In this document: one piece after another, positions 1 through 7,290 of the stretch | Layout: each line of letters opens with the position of its first letter | Numbering within the stretch: position 1 is the first letter of the stretch | NCBI GenBank assembly: GCA_039795875.1 | Contig: JBDKKY010000007.1 | Span: 1 to 35,800, forward strand | Source: CAIZLB01 sp039795875 | GTDB lineage: Bacteria > Patescibacteriota > Minisyncoccia > Phycocordibacterales > CAIZLB01 | Direction: 5' to 3' | DNA length: 35,800 bases | Program-made: the position numbers and the translations under genes | The notes under the pieces: model-generated | The model's input: only the letters and a program-made list of their open reading frames with translations | Told to the model about the DNA's origin: nothing | Database searches by the model: none

Positions 1-55
1 AAAAGTCCTCATGGTCCTCGCGGAAACAAGTAAATTTAAGTTAGTTCATATATTT

Positions 56-90
56 ACAAAAAGGCCCCCTCACAAGAAGGGTCTTTTTGT
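56..90 (-). terminator. Rho-independent terminator after dsbB
   Basis: Inverted repeat with arms ACAAAAAGGCCCC and AGGGTCTTTTTGT around a short loop, just past the dsbB stop. The A-rich and T-rich ends make it usable on either strand. Confidence 0.7.
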
Positions 91-96
91 ATTGCC

Positions 97-648
97 TTAT
101 TTAACTTCCTGGCCGTTAGAATTCCTATATACCAACAAACACACGAATATCATGATAAATGCCGTAAACGCCATGAGAGGTATGGTGATGTATCCCAGAT
201 TCATGGTGAATACCTTGGCACAAGATACCGAATATCCCACTGTCTCACAGCTAAAATCAATCACACCTCTCTGTAGTAGATAATGCGCAAATGCAATCAC
301 AACCCCAATCAATGAAAGTATTATTCCATAATATGATATCACCTGGCGATGCACATTTTTCTTGCCTGCTGCTATGCCCAGCAAAAACACCTGTGGATAC
401 ATGAAGATCCGTTGCCACCAACATAGACCGCATGGTGCATATCCCACGATGTTAGAATAAGACAAACTCCCCAGCATGGCGACGAGAGCTACGATTGCTC
501 CCAACAATACTCCATGTCTTCCAACAAACCTCATCAGACGATTGTTCATTCTCCCTGTTAGTAAATAGATCAAGACCGCTATCACAAAGATCTGCCCTAA
601 TACCGTTAACCAAGAAAGTGTCGTGTTTAGAAATATTATGAATGTCAT
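97..648 (-). CDS. dsbB: Disulfide bond formation protein B (DsbB-like)
   Basis: Membrane oxidoreductase that would reoxidise a DsbA-type thioredoxin using quinone. The 183-residue protein has about four to five hydrophobic segments. It carries the DsbB signature C73-G-L-C76 followed by WWQR, and a second cysteine pair at C134 and C143 in the loop before the last membrane helix, which is the DsbB arrangement. It follows pyrG with a 9-nt gap. A TAATAT hexamer overlapping the pyrG stop lies 6 nt before the ATG, so it may have its own leaderless transcript. No DsbA is visible in the window. A monoderm CPR cell would use it at the cytoplasmic membrane to fold secreted proteins. Family assignment is firm; the partner is unknown. 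Confidence 0.9.
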   Translation of the reverse strand: MTFIIFLNTTLSWLTVLGQIFVIAVLIYLLTGRMNNRLMRFVGRHGVLLGAIVALVAMLGSLSYSNIVGYAPCGLCWWQRIFMYPQVFLLGIAAGKKNVHRQVISYYGIILSLIGVVIAFAHYLLQRGVIDFSCETVGYSVSCAKVFTMNLGYITIPLMAFTAFIMIFVCLLVYRNSNGQEVK

Positions 649-657
649 ATACGTATA

Positions 658-2352
658 TTACTTCCCCATTACAGCTTTTACTAGTCCATCAAACAATGGA
701 TGAGAACTTACCGGCCGTGACCTAAACTCTGGATGCGCTTGTGTCGCCACGAAATACGGATGTTTTTCTTTTGGTAATTCGATCATCTCCATCAGATTGC
801 CATCAGGCGAAGTTCCGGAAAATATCAATCCAGCTGTTGTTAATTGTTCCACATAGGCATTATTCACTTCGTATCGATGTCTATGTCTTTCAACTACTTC
901 TGTTGCGCCATATAGTTTTGCACACATACTTCCTTTTGCCAATTTGCACACATACGAACCAAGTCGCATTGTTCCACCCATGGCAAGCTTAACCAGGTTA
1001 TTTTTTTGTGACTCCATGATGTCGACAATCTTATGTATTGTTTTTGGATCGATCTCGGTTGTATGTGCTCCATCAAGCCCAACAACTGTTCGGGCATACT
1101 CGATCACCGCCAATTGCATACCATAACAGATGCCGAGGAATGGAATCTTGTGTTCTCGTACATATCGAATAGCAGTCAAGATACCATCAACGCCTGAGGT
1201 ACCGAATCCTCCTGGCACAATCATTCCTTTGCAACGCTTAAAGACGTCCTCAACTTTGATAAGTCCTTTCTCGATCTTCTTACTATCAATCCACTCGGTT
1301 TCCACGGTTACGCCGGCATGTGTCGCCGCAGTCTTCAAAGCTTCGATAACAGACAGATACGAGTCAGAAAGTGTAAAATCACCACTGTCAAAATATTTTC
1401 CGACCATAGCAATACGAATGGTCTTATTGCGAGGAGCGTGTACTTTCTTTACAAATGACTTCCACTTTTTCCATAGCTCCGCCCCATCGTGCTCAGCATC
1501 AACCATAGCTTTGGCCTTTGATTTTCTCATGCTCAAACTCTCAAGCAGAGCGTGACCAATCTTATCATTCTCAAAGTTTAATGGAACATCATATACACTC
1601 TTGATGTCTGGTGCCGAGATCACATTTTGCATCGGTACATTACATGAGAGTGCAATCTTTTCTTTTCGTCTGTCATCAAGAGGTACTTCACTTCGTGCGA
1701 TCACAAAGTCAGCATGCAAACCATATCCATTCAATTGTTGGATAGCATGTTGTGTCGGTCGAGACTTCATTTCACCGATGGACTTTGGAATCGGTACGTA
1801 TGATACTACCACCACAATCACATCTTTTGGATTACGAATCTGCATTGTATGTGCAGCTTCCATAAACATAACGTTTTGATAATCTCCAATCGTTCCGCCG
1901 ATCTCGACAATTGAGACATCGCTGTTATTCTCTTCCGCTGCGCCTTCGATACGTGTAATAATTTCTTCGCGAATATGAGGAACTGCATCAACACATTTTC
2001 CTCCATATCCAAGTGCACGCTCTCTGTCGATAACAGATTTGTACACCATGCCACTAGTCATATAATTTTTCTGAGAAATATCTTCATTCAAAAATCGTTC
2101 GTAGTTTCCCATATCTTGATCTGTCTCCAATCCATCTTTCATCACAAACACTTCCCCGTGCTCTGTTGGATTCATTGTTCCAGCATCAACGTTCAGATAT
2201 GGATCGGCTTTTACCAAGTTCACTCTATATCCTTTAGATTTTAAAATAAGTCCAATCGAAGATGTTGCAACACCTTTTCCAACACCTGACATCACGCCGC
2301 CGATTACAAAAATGTATTTTCGGGTAGGTCCAGTCTTTACGGGTTTTTTCAT
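658..2352 (-). CDS. pyrG: CTP synthase
   Basis: Makes CTP from UTP, ATP and glutamine. The N-terminal synthetase domain begins KYIFVIGGVMSGVGKG, and the C-terminal class I glutamine amidotransferase has the nucleophile motif GICYGMQ and a late HPEF. At 564 residues it is close to the family's usual length. An ATG ten codons upstream (2382) is possible, but I chose 2352. A TACAAT hexamer lies 6 nt before it, matching the leaderless pattern of this window, and the protein then starts just before the conserved N-terminus. AGGAG sits only 1 nt from the ATG, too close to act as a ribosome-binding site. Transcription is away from the GC-rich unit at 2390. Confidence 0.96.
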   Translation of the reverse strand: MKKPVKTGPTRKYIFVIGGVMSGVGKGVATSSIGLILKSKGYRVNLVKADPYLNVDAGTMNPTEHGEVFVMKDGLETDQDMGNYERFLNEDISQKNYMTSGMVYKSVIDRERALGYGGKCVDAVPHIREEIITRIEGAAEENNSDVSIVEIGGTIGDYQNVMFMEAAHTMQIRNPKDVIVVVVSYVPIPKSIGEMKSRPTQHAIQQLNGYGLHADFVIARSEVPLDDRRKEKIALSCNVPMQNVISAPDIKSVYDVPLNFENDKIGHALLESLSMRKSKAKAMVDAEHDGAELWKKWKSFVKKVHAPRNKTIRIAMVGKYFDSGDFTLSDSYLSVIEALKTAATHAGVTVETEWIDSKKIEKGLIKVEDVFKRCKGMIVPGGFGTSGVDGILTAIRYVREHKIPFLGICYGMQLAVIEYARTVVGLDGAHTTEIDPKTIHKIVDIMESQKNNLVKLAMGGTMRLGSYVCKLAKGSMCAKLYGATEVVERHRHRYEVNNAYVEQLTTAGLIFSGTSPDGNLMEMIELPKEKHPYFVATQAHPEFRSRPVSSHPLFDGLVKAVMGK

Positions 2353-2389
2353 ACTCCTATTGTATCGCCCTCTGGCCTCCACGTTTATA

Positions 2390-2452
2390 TTGACATCTAA
2401 ACTTCATAGTCCTCTACTAGGGTTTGACAAGTGATTTGGGTGGGAATAAGCT
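2390..2452 (+). promoter_or_regulatory. Tandem sigma-70-like promoters of the first GC-rich unit
   Basis: Two TTGACA boxes (2390-2395 and 2424-2429) are each followed after 17 nt by a hexamer, TCTACT (2413-2418) and TAAGCT (2447-2452). Both -35 boxes are perfect; the -10 boxes are moderate. They point to the small ORF at 2533 and leave a leader of at least 70 nt. Confidence 0.55.
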
Positions 2453-2532
2453 TACAGGTAGCACCTTCAGATCGACTCGACTGTCGACCAGAGCAGGTGC
2501 ACACCGCAACGTTAATGGACCCTACTGATTCC

Positions 2533-2733
2533 ATGACCGAATCCACAACCCAACTCCCACCCAGAAAAAACATCAAACCCGTCATCAAACGTGCTCGACG
2601 GCCACACTTTGAAAAAAGGAGACCCTTGCCGTTCCATCATCCTCGAAACCGACGTCAGTTTTTCGCCCAACCGGGCACCAAGTACTCTTTTGTTGGAGCC
2701 AACTGGAATTCACACCTCAATCCCGCATTCTAA
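2533..2733 (+). CDS. Small basic protein, unknown function
   Basis: 66 residues, not recognised. The sequence is rich in Arg, Lys, Pro and His, with the N-terminal half strongly basic (KNIKPVIKRARRPHFEKRR) and an aromatic, Gly/Asn-rich tail. It has no membrane segment or cysteine. I chose the ATG at 2533 because the upstream in-frame ATGs lie in what looks like leader. There is no Shine-Dalgarno. It sits between tandem promoters at 2390-2452 and a strong terminator at 2839, and a 22-codon ORF follows. GC and third-position C are visibly higher than in pyrG. A nucleic-acid-binding role is only a guess from charge. Confidence 0.5.
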   Translation: MTESTTQLPPRKNIKPVIKRARRPHFEKRRPLPFHHPRNRRQFFAQPGTKYSFVGANWNSHLNPAF

Positions 2734-2747
2734 CACCACCTCATCCT

Positions 2748-2816
2748 ATGGGAGCAGCCAAAGAAAAACAAAAAGCTCGTGCTCGTGCAAAGGCCGCCAA
2801 AAAGCGTCCCCAGTAA
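2748..2816 (+). CDS. Putative 22-residue Lys/Arg/Ala peptide
   Basis: ATG to TAA encodes MGAAKEKQKARARAKAAKKR then PQ, a highly basic and probably helical peptide. It starts 14 nt after the preceding ORF and ends 22 nt before the terminator, so it would be a second cistron. No family is recognised. Its extreme composition and position favour a real peptide, but at this length it could be chance. Confidence 0.35.
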   Translation: MGAAKEKQKARARAKAAKKRPQ

Positions 2817-2838
2817 CGATCCTCTATCCCCATTCCCC

Positions 2839-2870
2839 ACCGGGGAGGCCGAAACGCCTCCCCGGTTTTT
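2839..2870 (+). terminator. Strong Rho-independent terminator
   Basis: Perfect 11-bp stem ACCGGGGAGGC / GCCTCCCCGGT with loop CGAAAC and a run of five T. It closes the unit starting at 2390. Confidence 0.92.
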
Positions 2871-2874
2871 AAAT

Positions 2875-2903
2875 TTGACACTTTAAGTGTACAGACCTAT
2901 ACT
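2875..2903 (+). promoter_or_regulatory. Strong sigma-70-like promoter
   Basis: TTGACA (2875-2880), 17-nt spacer, TATACT (2898-2903), beginning only 5 nt after the preceding terminator. It drives the 2.9-3.25 kb unit. Confidence 0.8.
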
Positions 2904-2981
2904 GAGATTGGACGTGTTGTCTTTCTCAGGCAGATAATTGCGTTTGCCCGACCCGTCCATCATACCAAACCCACCAACGCC

Positions 2982-3110
2982 ATGCAGACTGCATATGCAC
3001 ACGGTCACACTCGTACAACTTTTACCGGAAGGGGGTGGTCTCGTGCCCCCGGAGGTCCGGTCGGCGGTAGCCATTTGAGGAATCGAAAACTCCTGGGGTC
3101 CTGTCCGTAG
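2982..3110 (+). CDS. Putative 42-residue ORF in a possibly noncoding transcript
   Basis: This is the only plausible plus-strand ORF in a roughly 340-nt transcription unit bounded by a promoter (2875) and a terminator (3217). Its ATG follows ACCAAACCCACCAACGCC, the same C/A-rich leader style as neighbouring GC-rich genes. The peptide is Thr/Gly/Arg-rich and not recognised. The same stretch contains strong hairpins (GGGGG with CCCCC near 3030-3050; GGGTCCT with AGGATCC near 3096-3115). The unit may therefore be a structured RNA instead. I looked for tmRNA, RNase P and SRP RNA signatures and saw none. Confidence 0.3.
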   Translation: MQTAYAHGHTRTTFTGRGWSRAPGGPVGGSHLRNRKLLGSCP

Positions 3111-3216
3111 GATCCCCGCACCTTCACCTTGAACTAAGTTTGTCTTAAGTCTTTTGGGTCCGCTCTGCTTTCATCAGTAGCATCGTACGTAAAAGCCTCA
3201 GGATCAGCCCATTTCA

Positions 3217-3249
3217 GCCTGGCCCCACGCTCGTGGAGCCAGGCCTTTT
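3217..3249 (+). terminator. Rho-independent terminator
   Basis: GCCTGGC-c-CCACG / CGTGG-a-GCCAGGC stem with a single mismatch, followed by CTTTTA. Ends the unit that begins at 2875. Confidence 0.88.
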
Positions 3250-3295
3250 AAATTCCCATATCTATAAATACCCTTATATTTCAAGCCTTCGGAGA

Positions 3296-3324
3296 TTGAC
3301 TTTTGGGAGTAGAAGTAGTATAAT
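3296..3324 (+). promoter_or_regulatory. Strong sigma-70-like promoter
   Basis: TTGACT (3296-3301), 17-nt spacer, perfect TATAAT (3319-3324). The transcript would carry a leader of about 60 nt to the ATG at 3392, unlike the leaderless core genes. Confidence 0.85.
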
Positions 3325-3391
3325 ATAGGTATCTCAAGTAAGGCACAGTGCCCCTCGAGTTCCAACAGAAATTCCACCCACTCCACACCTC

Positions 3392-3907
3392 ATGAACCTC
3401 AAAATGCTCCTCCTTTCCGCCCTCGTCGCCCTCGGTTTCTGCTCCTGCGGTACCCCGCCGAAGGGCCAGTGCCGTGATGATCGCGCCCGCTTGTCTCTGA
3501 TCACCATCCACGTCGGTGGCAGTTCCCATCGGAACTATCGCCGACCGCCGATGCCAGTTCGTTGCCCAGTGGTGGTCGCCCGGCCGCCGATCGTGCTCGG
3601 ACCCACGGTGCCCTATATGAGGGTGCCGCTCGGACCGAACAACTGTCGGCAGCCACAACCGCGTCCCCGTATCATTATCGGCGGTAACAACTGCGATTAC
3701 GGCGGCGGTCAACCCCGTCTCGACCCGTACGATCACTACGTGGACCCCCGGGTCTACGGGCCGAACAGTCCCAGCAGTCGTGCACGGTCCAACCCTATGA
3801 ACGGCAGTTGGGAAGGCTTCAGGGCCAACCCAGCAAATGCCTACATGTTCGGCCGACGACCACAGCAACCCGCGTACAATCCGTACGCACCGCCTTACTA
3901 CCCGTAA
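3392..3907 (+). CDS. Secreted, possibly lipid-anchored Pro/Arg/Asn-rich protein
   Basis: 171 residues, no family recognised. The N-terminus MNLKMLLLSALVALGFCSCG is a clear signal peptide with cysteines at 17 and 19, like a lipoprotein signal, although the lipobox is atypical. The rest is rich in Pro, Arg, Gly and Asn, with repeats such as RPPM, PNNC and GGNNC and a tail ending NPYAPPYYP. It looks extended or low-complexity rather than enzymatic. It has its own promoter (3296) and terminator (3911), a C/A-rich leader without Shine-Dalgarno, and much higher GC than ftsX next door. A long minus-strand ORF (3281-3928) is its shadow. Confidence 0.75.
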   Translation: MNLKMLLLSALVALGFCSCGTPPKGQCRDDRARLSLITIHVGGSSHRNYRRPPMPVRCPVVVARPPIVLGPTVPYMRVPLGPNNCRQPQPRPRIIIGGNNCDYGGGQPRLDPYDHYVDPRVYGPNSPSSRARSNPMNGSWEGFRANPANAYMFGRRPQQPAYNPYAPPYYP

Positions 3908-3910
3908 GGC

Positions 3911-3960
3911 AAAAAGCTCCCCCTTCACGACAACCTCGTGGAGACCAGGGAGCTCTTTTT
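3911..3960 (+). terminator. Rho-independent terminator, bifurcated stem
   Basis: AAAAAGCTCCC pairs with GGGAGCTCTTTTT. An inner hairpin CACGA/TCGTG sits in the loop. The T-run follows directly. Confidence 0.8.
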
Positions 3961-3962
3961 AT

Positions 3963-4055
3963 TACCTCGCCGGAACGTAGTGAAGGCGGGTTTTATGGCT
4001 GCCCTGGCAGCGTTTGCTGCCAGTACTTTGTTTCGGCCGCCTAATCGGCGGGCCA
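3963..4055. repeat. Cluster of short hairpins between convergent genes
   Basis: Three consecutive palindromes lie between the lipoprotein terminator and the ftsX stop: CGCC..GGCG around GGAACGTAGTGAA (about 3967-3987), CTGGCAGC/GCTGCCAG (about 4003-4024), and GGCCGCC/GGCGGGCC (about 4033-4053). They may serve as terminator or RNA-stability elements for ftsX. The first resembles the GCCGGACG..TGAGGAGGC repeat at 7722 and 24774. Confidence 0.5.
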
Positions 4056-4058
4056 AAG

Positions 4059-4976
4059 CTACACTTTTAAATACCTCCGGATCGCGAGATAACTCGATAC
4101 CGCACCGAGAACTGCTCCCGCACCCAGCAGCAGCAACACTAGCCAACCTAAATTGTCTTGATAGTATGCAAACAAATTTACTCCGGTTCCCAACTTCTCT
4201 GTCCACTCACCTCCCCAATGAGCGATCGGAAACAATATCAATACCGTAATAATAGCCGAAACAATTCCATACAATAATCCAACTGTCACAAACGGACCAC
4301 GAATATATGTCTCACTCGCACCCACAAGTCGCATCACAGAAATCTCTTCACGGAAAATATAAATCGCCAATCGCACTGTGTTAAATGTAATCAAGATAGA
4401 AACAATAGCGAAGAAAATAATCAAAAGGAAACCTAGTTTGTTTGAGGCATTGATGATTCGTGACAACGCGTCAATAGCCTGCTTATTTTTAGCATAGTTA
4501 ATCTTATCAATAATATCATTGTCACCAGTCTCTCGTTGCTGCAAAAATGCTACAATGCCATCGTATTGTGCAGGATCCTTGGCTTTAATATTCATACTTG
4601 CCGGCAATGGGTTTTCACCAATCTCATCCAAGGCTTGTAGTGTTGCTTCTTCACCTTGATGCTTCTCTCGGAATCTGTCGTATGCGTCTTTTCGTGAAAT
4701 GTATTCTACTTCTTGCACTTCGGGCAATCGTTGGACTTGTTGTGTTATTGAAAGAATCTGATCTTCACTGGCTGATTTTACAAAATATACATTGATGTCG
4801 ACTTTACTCTTGATGGTTTCGAGGGTTGAAGACAATACCACTCCTGAGAATACAATCATTGAGATAACTGTTAGCGTCACCGTCATGATCAATACAGAAG
4901 CTAGAGAAACTGAACCGTTTCGCCAAAAACTGATTGCTCCTGATTTTATAGTACGTTTGATTTTAGTAAGTAACAT
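4059..4976 (-). CDS. ftsX: Cell-division ABC transporter permease FtsX
   Basis: Membrane subunit of FtsEX, which couples the divisome to peptidoglycan hydrolase activation. The 305-residue protein has the FtsX layout: a cytoplasmic N-terminus, a first helix near residues 25-50, an extracellular domain (about 55-165, with the typical NVYFVKSASEDQI and EVEYISRKDA stretches), and three C-terminal helices from about residue 180. The usual length is about 300. It follows ftsE by 24 nt, completing the prfB-ftsE-ftsX order common in Gram-positive-type genomes. The hairpin cluster downstream (3963-4055) may end the transcript. Confidence 0.95.
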   Translation of the reverse strand: MLLTKIKRTIKSGAISFWRNGSVSLASVLIMTVTLTVISMIVFSGVVLSSTLETIKSKVDINVYFVKSASEDQILSITQQVQRLPEVQEVEYISRKDAYDRFREKHQGEEATLQALDEIGENPLPASMNIKAKDPAQYDGIVAFLQQRETGDNDIIDKINYAKNKQAIDALSRIINASNKLGFLLIIFFAIVSILITFNTVRLAIYIFREEISVMRLVGASETYIRGPFVTVGLLYGIVSAIITVLILFPIAHWGGEWTEKLGTGVNLFAYYQDNLGWLVLLLLGAGAVLGAVSSYLAIRRYLKV

Positions 4977-5000
4977 ATGTATATTGCGTTGATGTATTTA

Positions 5001-5681
5001 TTATAAAATATATTTTCCTTCTAGACTGTCGAGTGCGATCCGACCGTCTTTGATTGTAATAACTCGTCGGCCTAGGTTCTCGATAACTCCTACATTGTGG
5101 GTTGTGAGTAAAATAGTTGTGCCCAGATCATTGATCTTTTTTAGGAGTTGAATAATCTCATATGTGTTTACCGGATCCAGGTTTCCAGTTGGCTCATCAG
5201 CGATGATCATGTCTGGTTGATTGACAATAGCTCGGGCAATAGCCACTCGTTGCTTTTCCCCTCCGGAAAGTTCATCAGGGAAATTGTGGGCCTTATGTTT
5301 TAGACCAACAAGCTCCAAAGCGTGGGGTACATCAGACAGAATCTCCTCATCATCTCGTCCTGCCGCCTCCATAGCGAAGGCTACGTTCTCATAGGCTGTC
5401 TTGTCTGGCAATAGTCGAAAGTCTTGGAACACAGTGCCCACTCGTCGACGATACAGGTTGATCAATTTCTTCTTAAGCTGATGAATATTCATGTCCTCGA
5501 AATACAACTCCCCTTCTGTGGGAGCTTCTTCACCTAGAATCAATTTCAAAAGCGTGGTTTTACCAGCTCCTGAGTGTCCAACGATTGAGACGAATTCTTT
5601 AGGTTTGATATGCAGATTAATATCCTTTAAAGCTATATCGCCTGTGTGATACAGCTTAGTAACATTATTGAATTTCAACAT
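5001..5681 (-). CDS. ftsE: Cell-division ATP-binding protein FtsE
   Basis: ABC ATPase partner of FtsX. In 226 residues it shows Walker A GHSGAGKT (35-42), the Q-loop TVFQDFRLL, the signature LSGGEKQR, Walker B MIIADEPTGNLD and the H-loop THN. It is 8 nt downstream of prfB. A TATAAT hexamer lies exactly 7 nt before the ATG, with TTGGAC 16 nt further upstream inside the end of prfB. ftsEX can therefore be transcribed independently as a leaderless mRNA. Confidence 0.97.
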   Translation of the reverse strand: MLKFNNVTKLYHTGDIALKDINLHIKPKEFVSIVGHSGAGKTTLLKLILGEEAPTEGELYFEDMNIHQLKKKLINLYRRRVGTVFQDFRLLPDKTAYENVAFAMEAAGRDDEEILSDVPHALELVGLKHKAHNFPDELSGGEKQRVAIARAIVNQPDMIIADEPTGNLDPVNTYEIIQLLKKINDLGTTILLTTHNVGVIENLGRRVITIKDGRIALDSLEGKYIL

Positions 5682-5687
5682 AGGGTT

Positions 5688-5715
5688 TATTATAACATGT
5701 TTCGCTCCGCGTCCA
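5688..5715 (-). promoter_or_regulatory. Promoter for leaderless ftsE
   Basis: On the minus strand, TTGGAC, a 16-nt spacer, then TATAAT, with AAACCCT separating the -10 box from the ftsE ATG. This is the best-conserved example of the leaderless arrangement in the window. Confidence 0.65.
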
Positions 5716-6565
5716 AGAAATCGTCAATGTCACCTTCCAAAACATCATCAACAGCACTGGTCTCAAATTCGGTTCGGTGATCTTTTACCAACTTATACGG
5801 ATGAAGAACATATGAACGAATCTGATTTCCCCACTCAACACTGAGAGTCGAAGTCGTAGAAAGACCTTGTTCTTTGGCCTTTGCATCGTCTTCTTTTTTC
5901 TTTAATAGCTTGGCAGCGATGATGGCGATGCCTTTTTCTTTATTTTGACCTTGTGAACGTTCTGTGGTGACGTGAACTGAGATGCCGGTTGGCTTATGGA
6001 CGATGCGTACTGCCGTCTCTCTTTTGTTTACATTTTGTCCACCTGGCCCGCCTGCCCGGGCAAATGAAATATCTAGCTCTGATTCTGGTAACGTTGCGTC
6101 GACTTTAAAATCAATCTTTGGCACAACCTCAACTAACACAAACGAAGTATGTCTTTGGCTTTTTGAATTGAACGGTGAGACACGCACCAGCCGGTGAACT
6201 CCTGATTCAAATTTTAAGGTGCCATATGATCCTTTGCCTTTTATTTCAAACATGATCTGTTTGTATCCGCCGATAGTATTTGGATGATCGTGCAAAAGTG
6301 TTAGTGACCAATTTCTCTTATCTGCATATTTTCTATACATATTAAATAGCATACCGGCAAAATCTTCAGCATCATCACCTCCTGCTCCGGCGATGATAGT
6401 GATGATGGCATCCATTTGGGAATAGTCCGAGGCAATGAGTTCCTGTTTCAGGTCCTGCAATTCCTTCATCATGCCTTTGGCCTTTTCTGCGTCAGTCCAA
6501 AAATCTGGGGCGACCATAGCCTGCTCTATCTCGTCTATGCGGGTTTTGATTTCTGCATGTGTCAT
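5690..6565 (-). CDS. prfB: Peptide chain release factor 2, short form
   Basis: Releases peptides at UGA/UAA. The 291-residue protein has the RF2 stop-codon recognition tripeptide SPF (130-132) and the catalytic GGQ (175-177) in GGPGGQNVNKRE. It is about 70 residues shorter than typical RF2. N-terminal domain 1 is cut down: the PDFWTDAEKAKG helix runs almost directly into the AGAGGDDAEDFA motif, so part of the usual coiled-coil is absent. There is no sign of the +1 programmed frameshift: an in-frame TAG lies four codons before the ATG and no upstream frame joins. TATAGT lies 8 nt before the ATG. Specific recognition by SPF makes RF1 unlikely. Confidence 0.95.
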   Translation of the reverse strand: MTHAEIKTRIDEIEQAMVAPDFWTDAEKAKGMMKELQDLKQELIASDYSQMDAIITIIAGAGGDDAEDFAGMLFNMYRKYADKRNWSLTLLHDHPNTIGGYKQIMFEIKGKGSYGTLKFESGVHRLVRVSPFNSKSQRHTSFVLVEVVPKIDFKVDATLPESELDISFARAGGPGGQNVNKRETAVRIVHKPTGISVHVTTERSQGQNKEKGIAIIAAKLLKKKEDDAKAKEQGLSTTSTLSVEWGNQIRSYVLHPYKLVKDHRTEFETSAVDDVLEGDIDDFLDAERNML

Positions 6566-6581
6566 TGGTTGAAACTATAAC

Positions 6582-6615
6582 ATAGAAAAGAGCATCGTCC
6601 TTGTGGGAGCGATGC
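6582..6615 (-). terminator. Terminator between the HD gene and prfB
   Basis: Minus strand GCATCG .. CGATGC with inner TCC/GGA pairing, followed by TCTTTTCTA. It separates the GC-rich HD unit from prfB. Confidence 0.75.
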
Positions 6616-6650
6616 CTGGGTTTGTATGAGAGAAGTAGGCGGTGGTGAGA

Positions 6651-7211
6651 TCAGAACCCCCTTTTTAGCCGTCTCTCATTGATCCGGATCATGTTGGCCA
6701 GATCTGCGCGGAGCATGGCCTGACCAGGCCAATACTTTTTGAAAGATTTGAGCCACAGCTTGGCACGCTCAATGGCCGGCCATTGGTTCTCCAGCCAAAG
6801 CTGATCATTGGTCCTGAGATTGTCCAAACTATCGGCAGTTTTGATCCACAGAGGCTCGAGATCTCCTTTTTTAGCAATCGAGCAGACTCTCTGATAGAGT
6901 TCGTTCTCACCGATGGGATTATCACCCAAACCAGGATCAATTGTGCAGGCCTCGACCAGCTCAACCACCCTGTCACCCAAACCATCAAAAGTTGCTCGAA
7001 TGAGGCCTGGGGTTACTTGAGTATCCTCCAGAAGATCGTGGCAGAATGCTCCGAGTACAGTGACGATGGGGCGCTGGGCAGCCAAGGCATAGAGTCCAGC
7101 ACGGAGAGAGTGGGTTGATGCTGGCGCTCGGAGCTGACCAGTCCGGAATTGGCCGACAAAGGCTGTTTGTACCAGGGCCATAGCTCGTTCGATTGCGATA
7201 TGTGGTTTCAT
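6651..7211 (-). CDS. Stand-alone HD-domain (p)ppGpp hydrolase-like protein
   Basis: 186 residues matching the N-terminal HD hydrolase domain of RelA/SpoT proteins, the size of small alarmone hydrolases (MESH1/SAH type). Expected metal and nucleotide motifs are visible: THSLRAGLYAL with H34, FCHDLLEDT with H58-D59, and IKTADSLDNLRT with D127 and N131. There is no synthetase, TGS or ACT domain. The predicted role is hydrolysis of (p)ppGpp or a related nucleotide; the substrate is inferred only. It is a GC-rich single-gene unit with its own promoter (7258-7285, about a 40-nt leader) and terminator (6582), inserted between prfB and an acetyltransferase, and its codon use differs from both. Confidence 0.85.
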   Translation of the reverse strand: MKPHIAIERAMALVQTAFVGQFRTGQLRAPASTHSLRAGLYALAAQRPIVTVLGAFCHDLLEDTQVTPGLIRATFDGLGDRVVELVEACTIDPGLGDNPIGENELYQRVCSIAKKGDLEPLWIKTADSLDNLRTNDQLWLENQWPAIERAKLWLKSFKKYWPGQAMLRADLANMIRINERRLKRGF

Positions 7212-7257
7212 CTTGTTACGAGGGTTTGAGGTTAGAATTCAAGTTGCATTTGCATTG

Positions 7258-7285
7258 AAAATACCACATCTAACCTCTTTGTCAA
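7258..7285 (-). promoter_or_regulatory. Promoter of the HD hydrolase gene
   Basis: Minus strand TTGACA (7280-7285), 16-nt spacer, TATTTT (7258-7263). The leader to the ATG is about 40 nt and lacks a Shine-Dalgarno. Confidence 0.7.
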
Positions 7286-7290
7286 ACCCT

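Noticed and set aside
2883..3074. A 63-codon minus-strand ORF in the 2.9 kb unit
   Set aside because: It runs against the only clear promoter and terminator there and looks like an antisense shadow.
2875..3249. tmRNA, RNase P RNA or SRP RNA
   Set aside because: No tRNA-like ends, tag ORF, GAGGAAAGUCC-type core or SRP tetraloop motif could be found.
3281..3928. A 215-codon minus-strand ORF opposite the lipoprotein-like gene
   Set aside because: No recognisable protein, GC-rich antisense shadow. The plus strand has the promoter, signal peptide and terminator.
5690..6600. Programmed frameshift at the start of prfB
   Set aside because: No slippery CTTTGA and no upstream frame; an in-frame TAG precedes the ATG.
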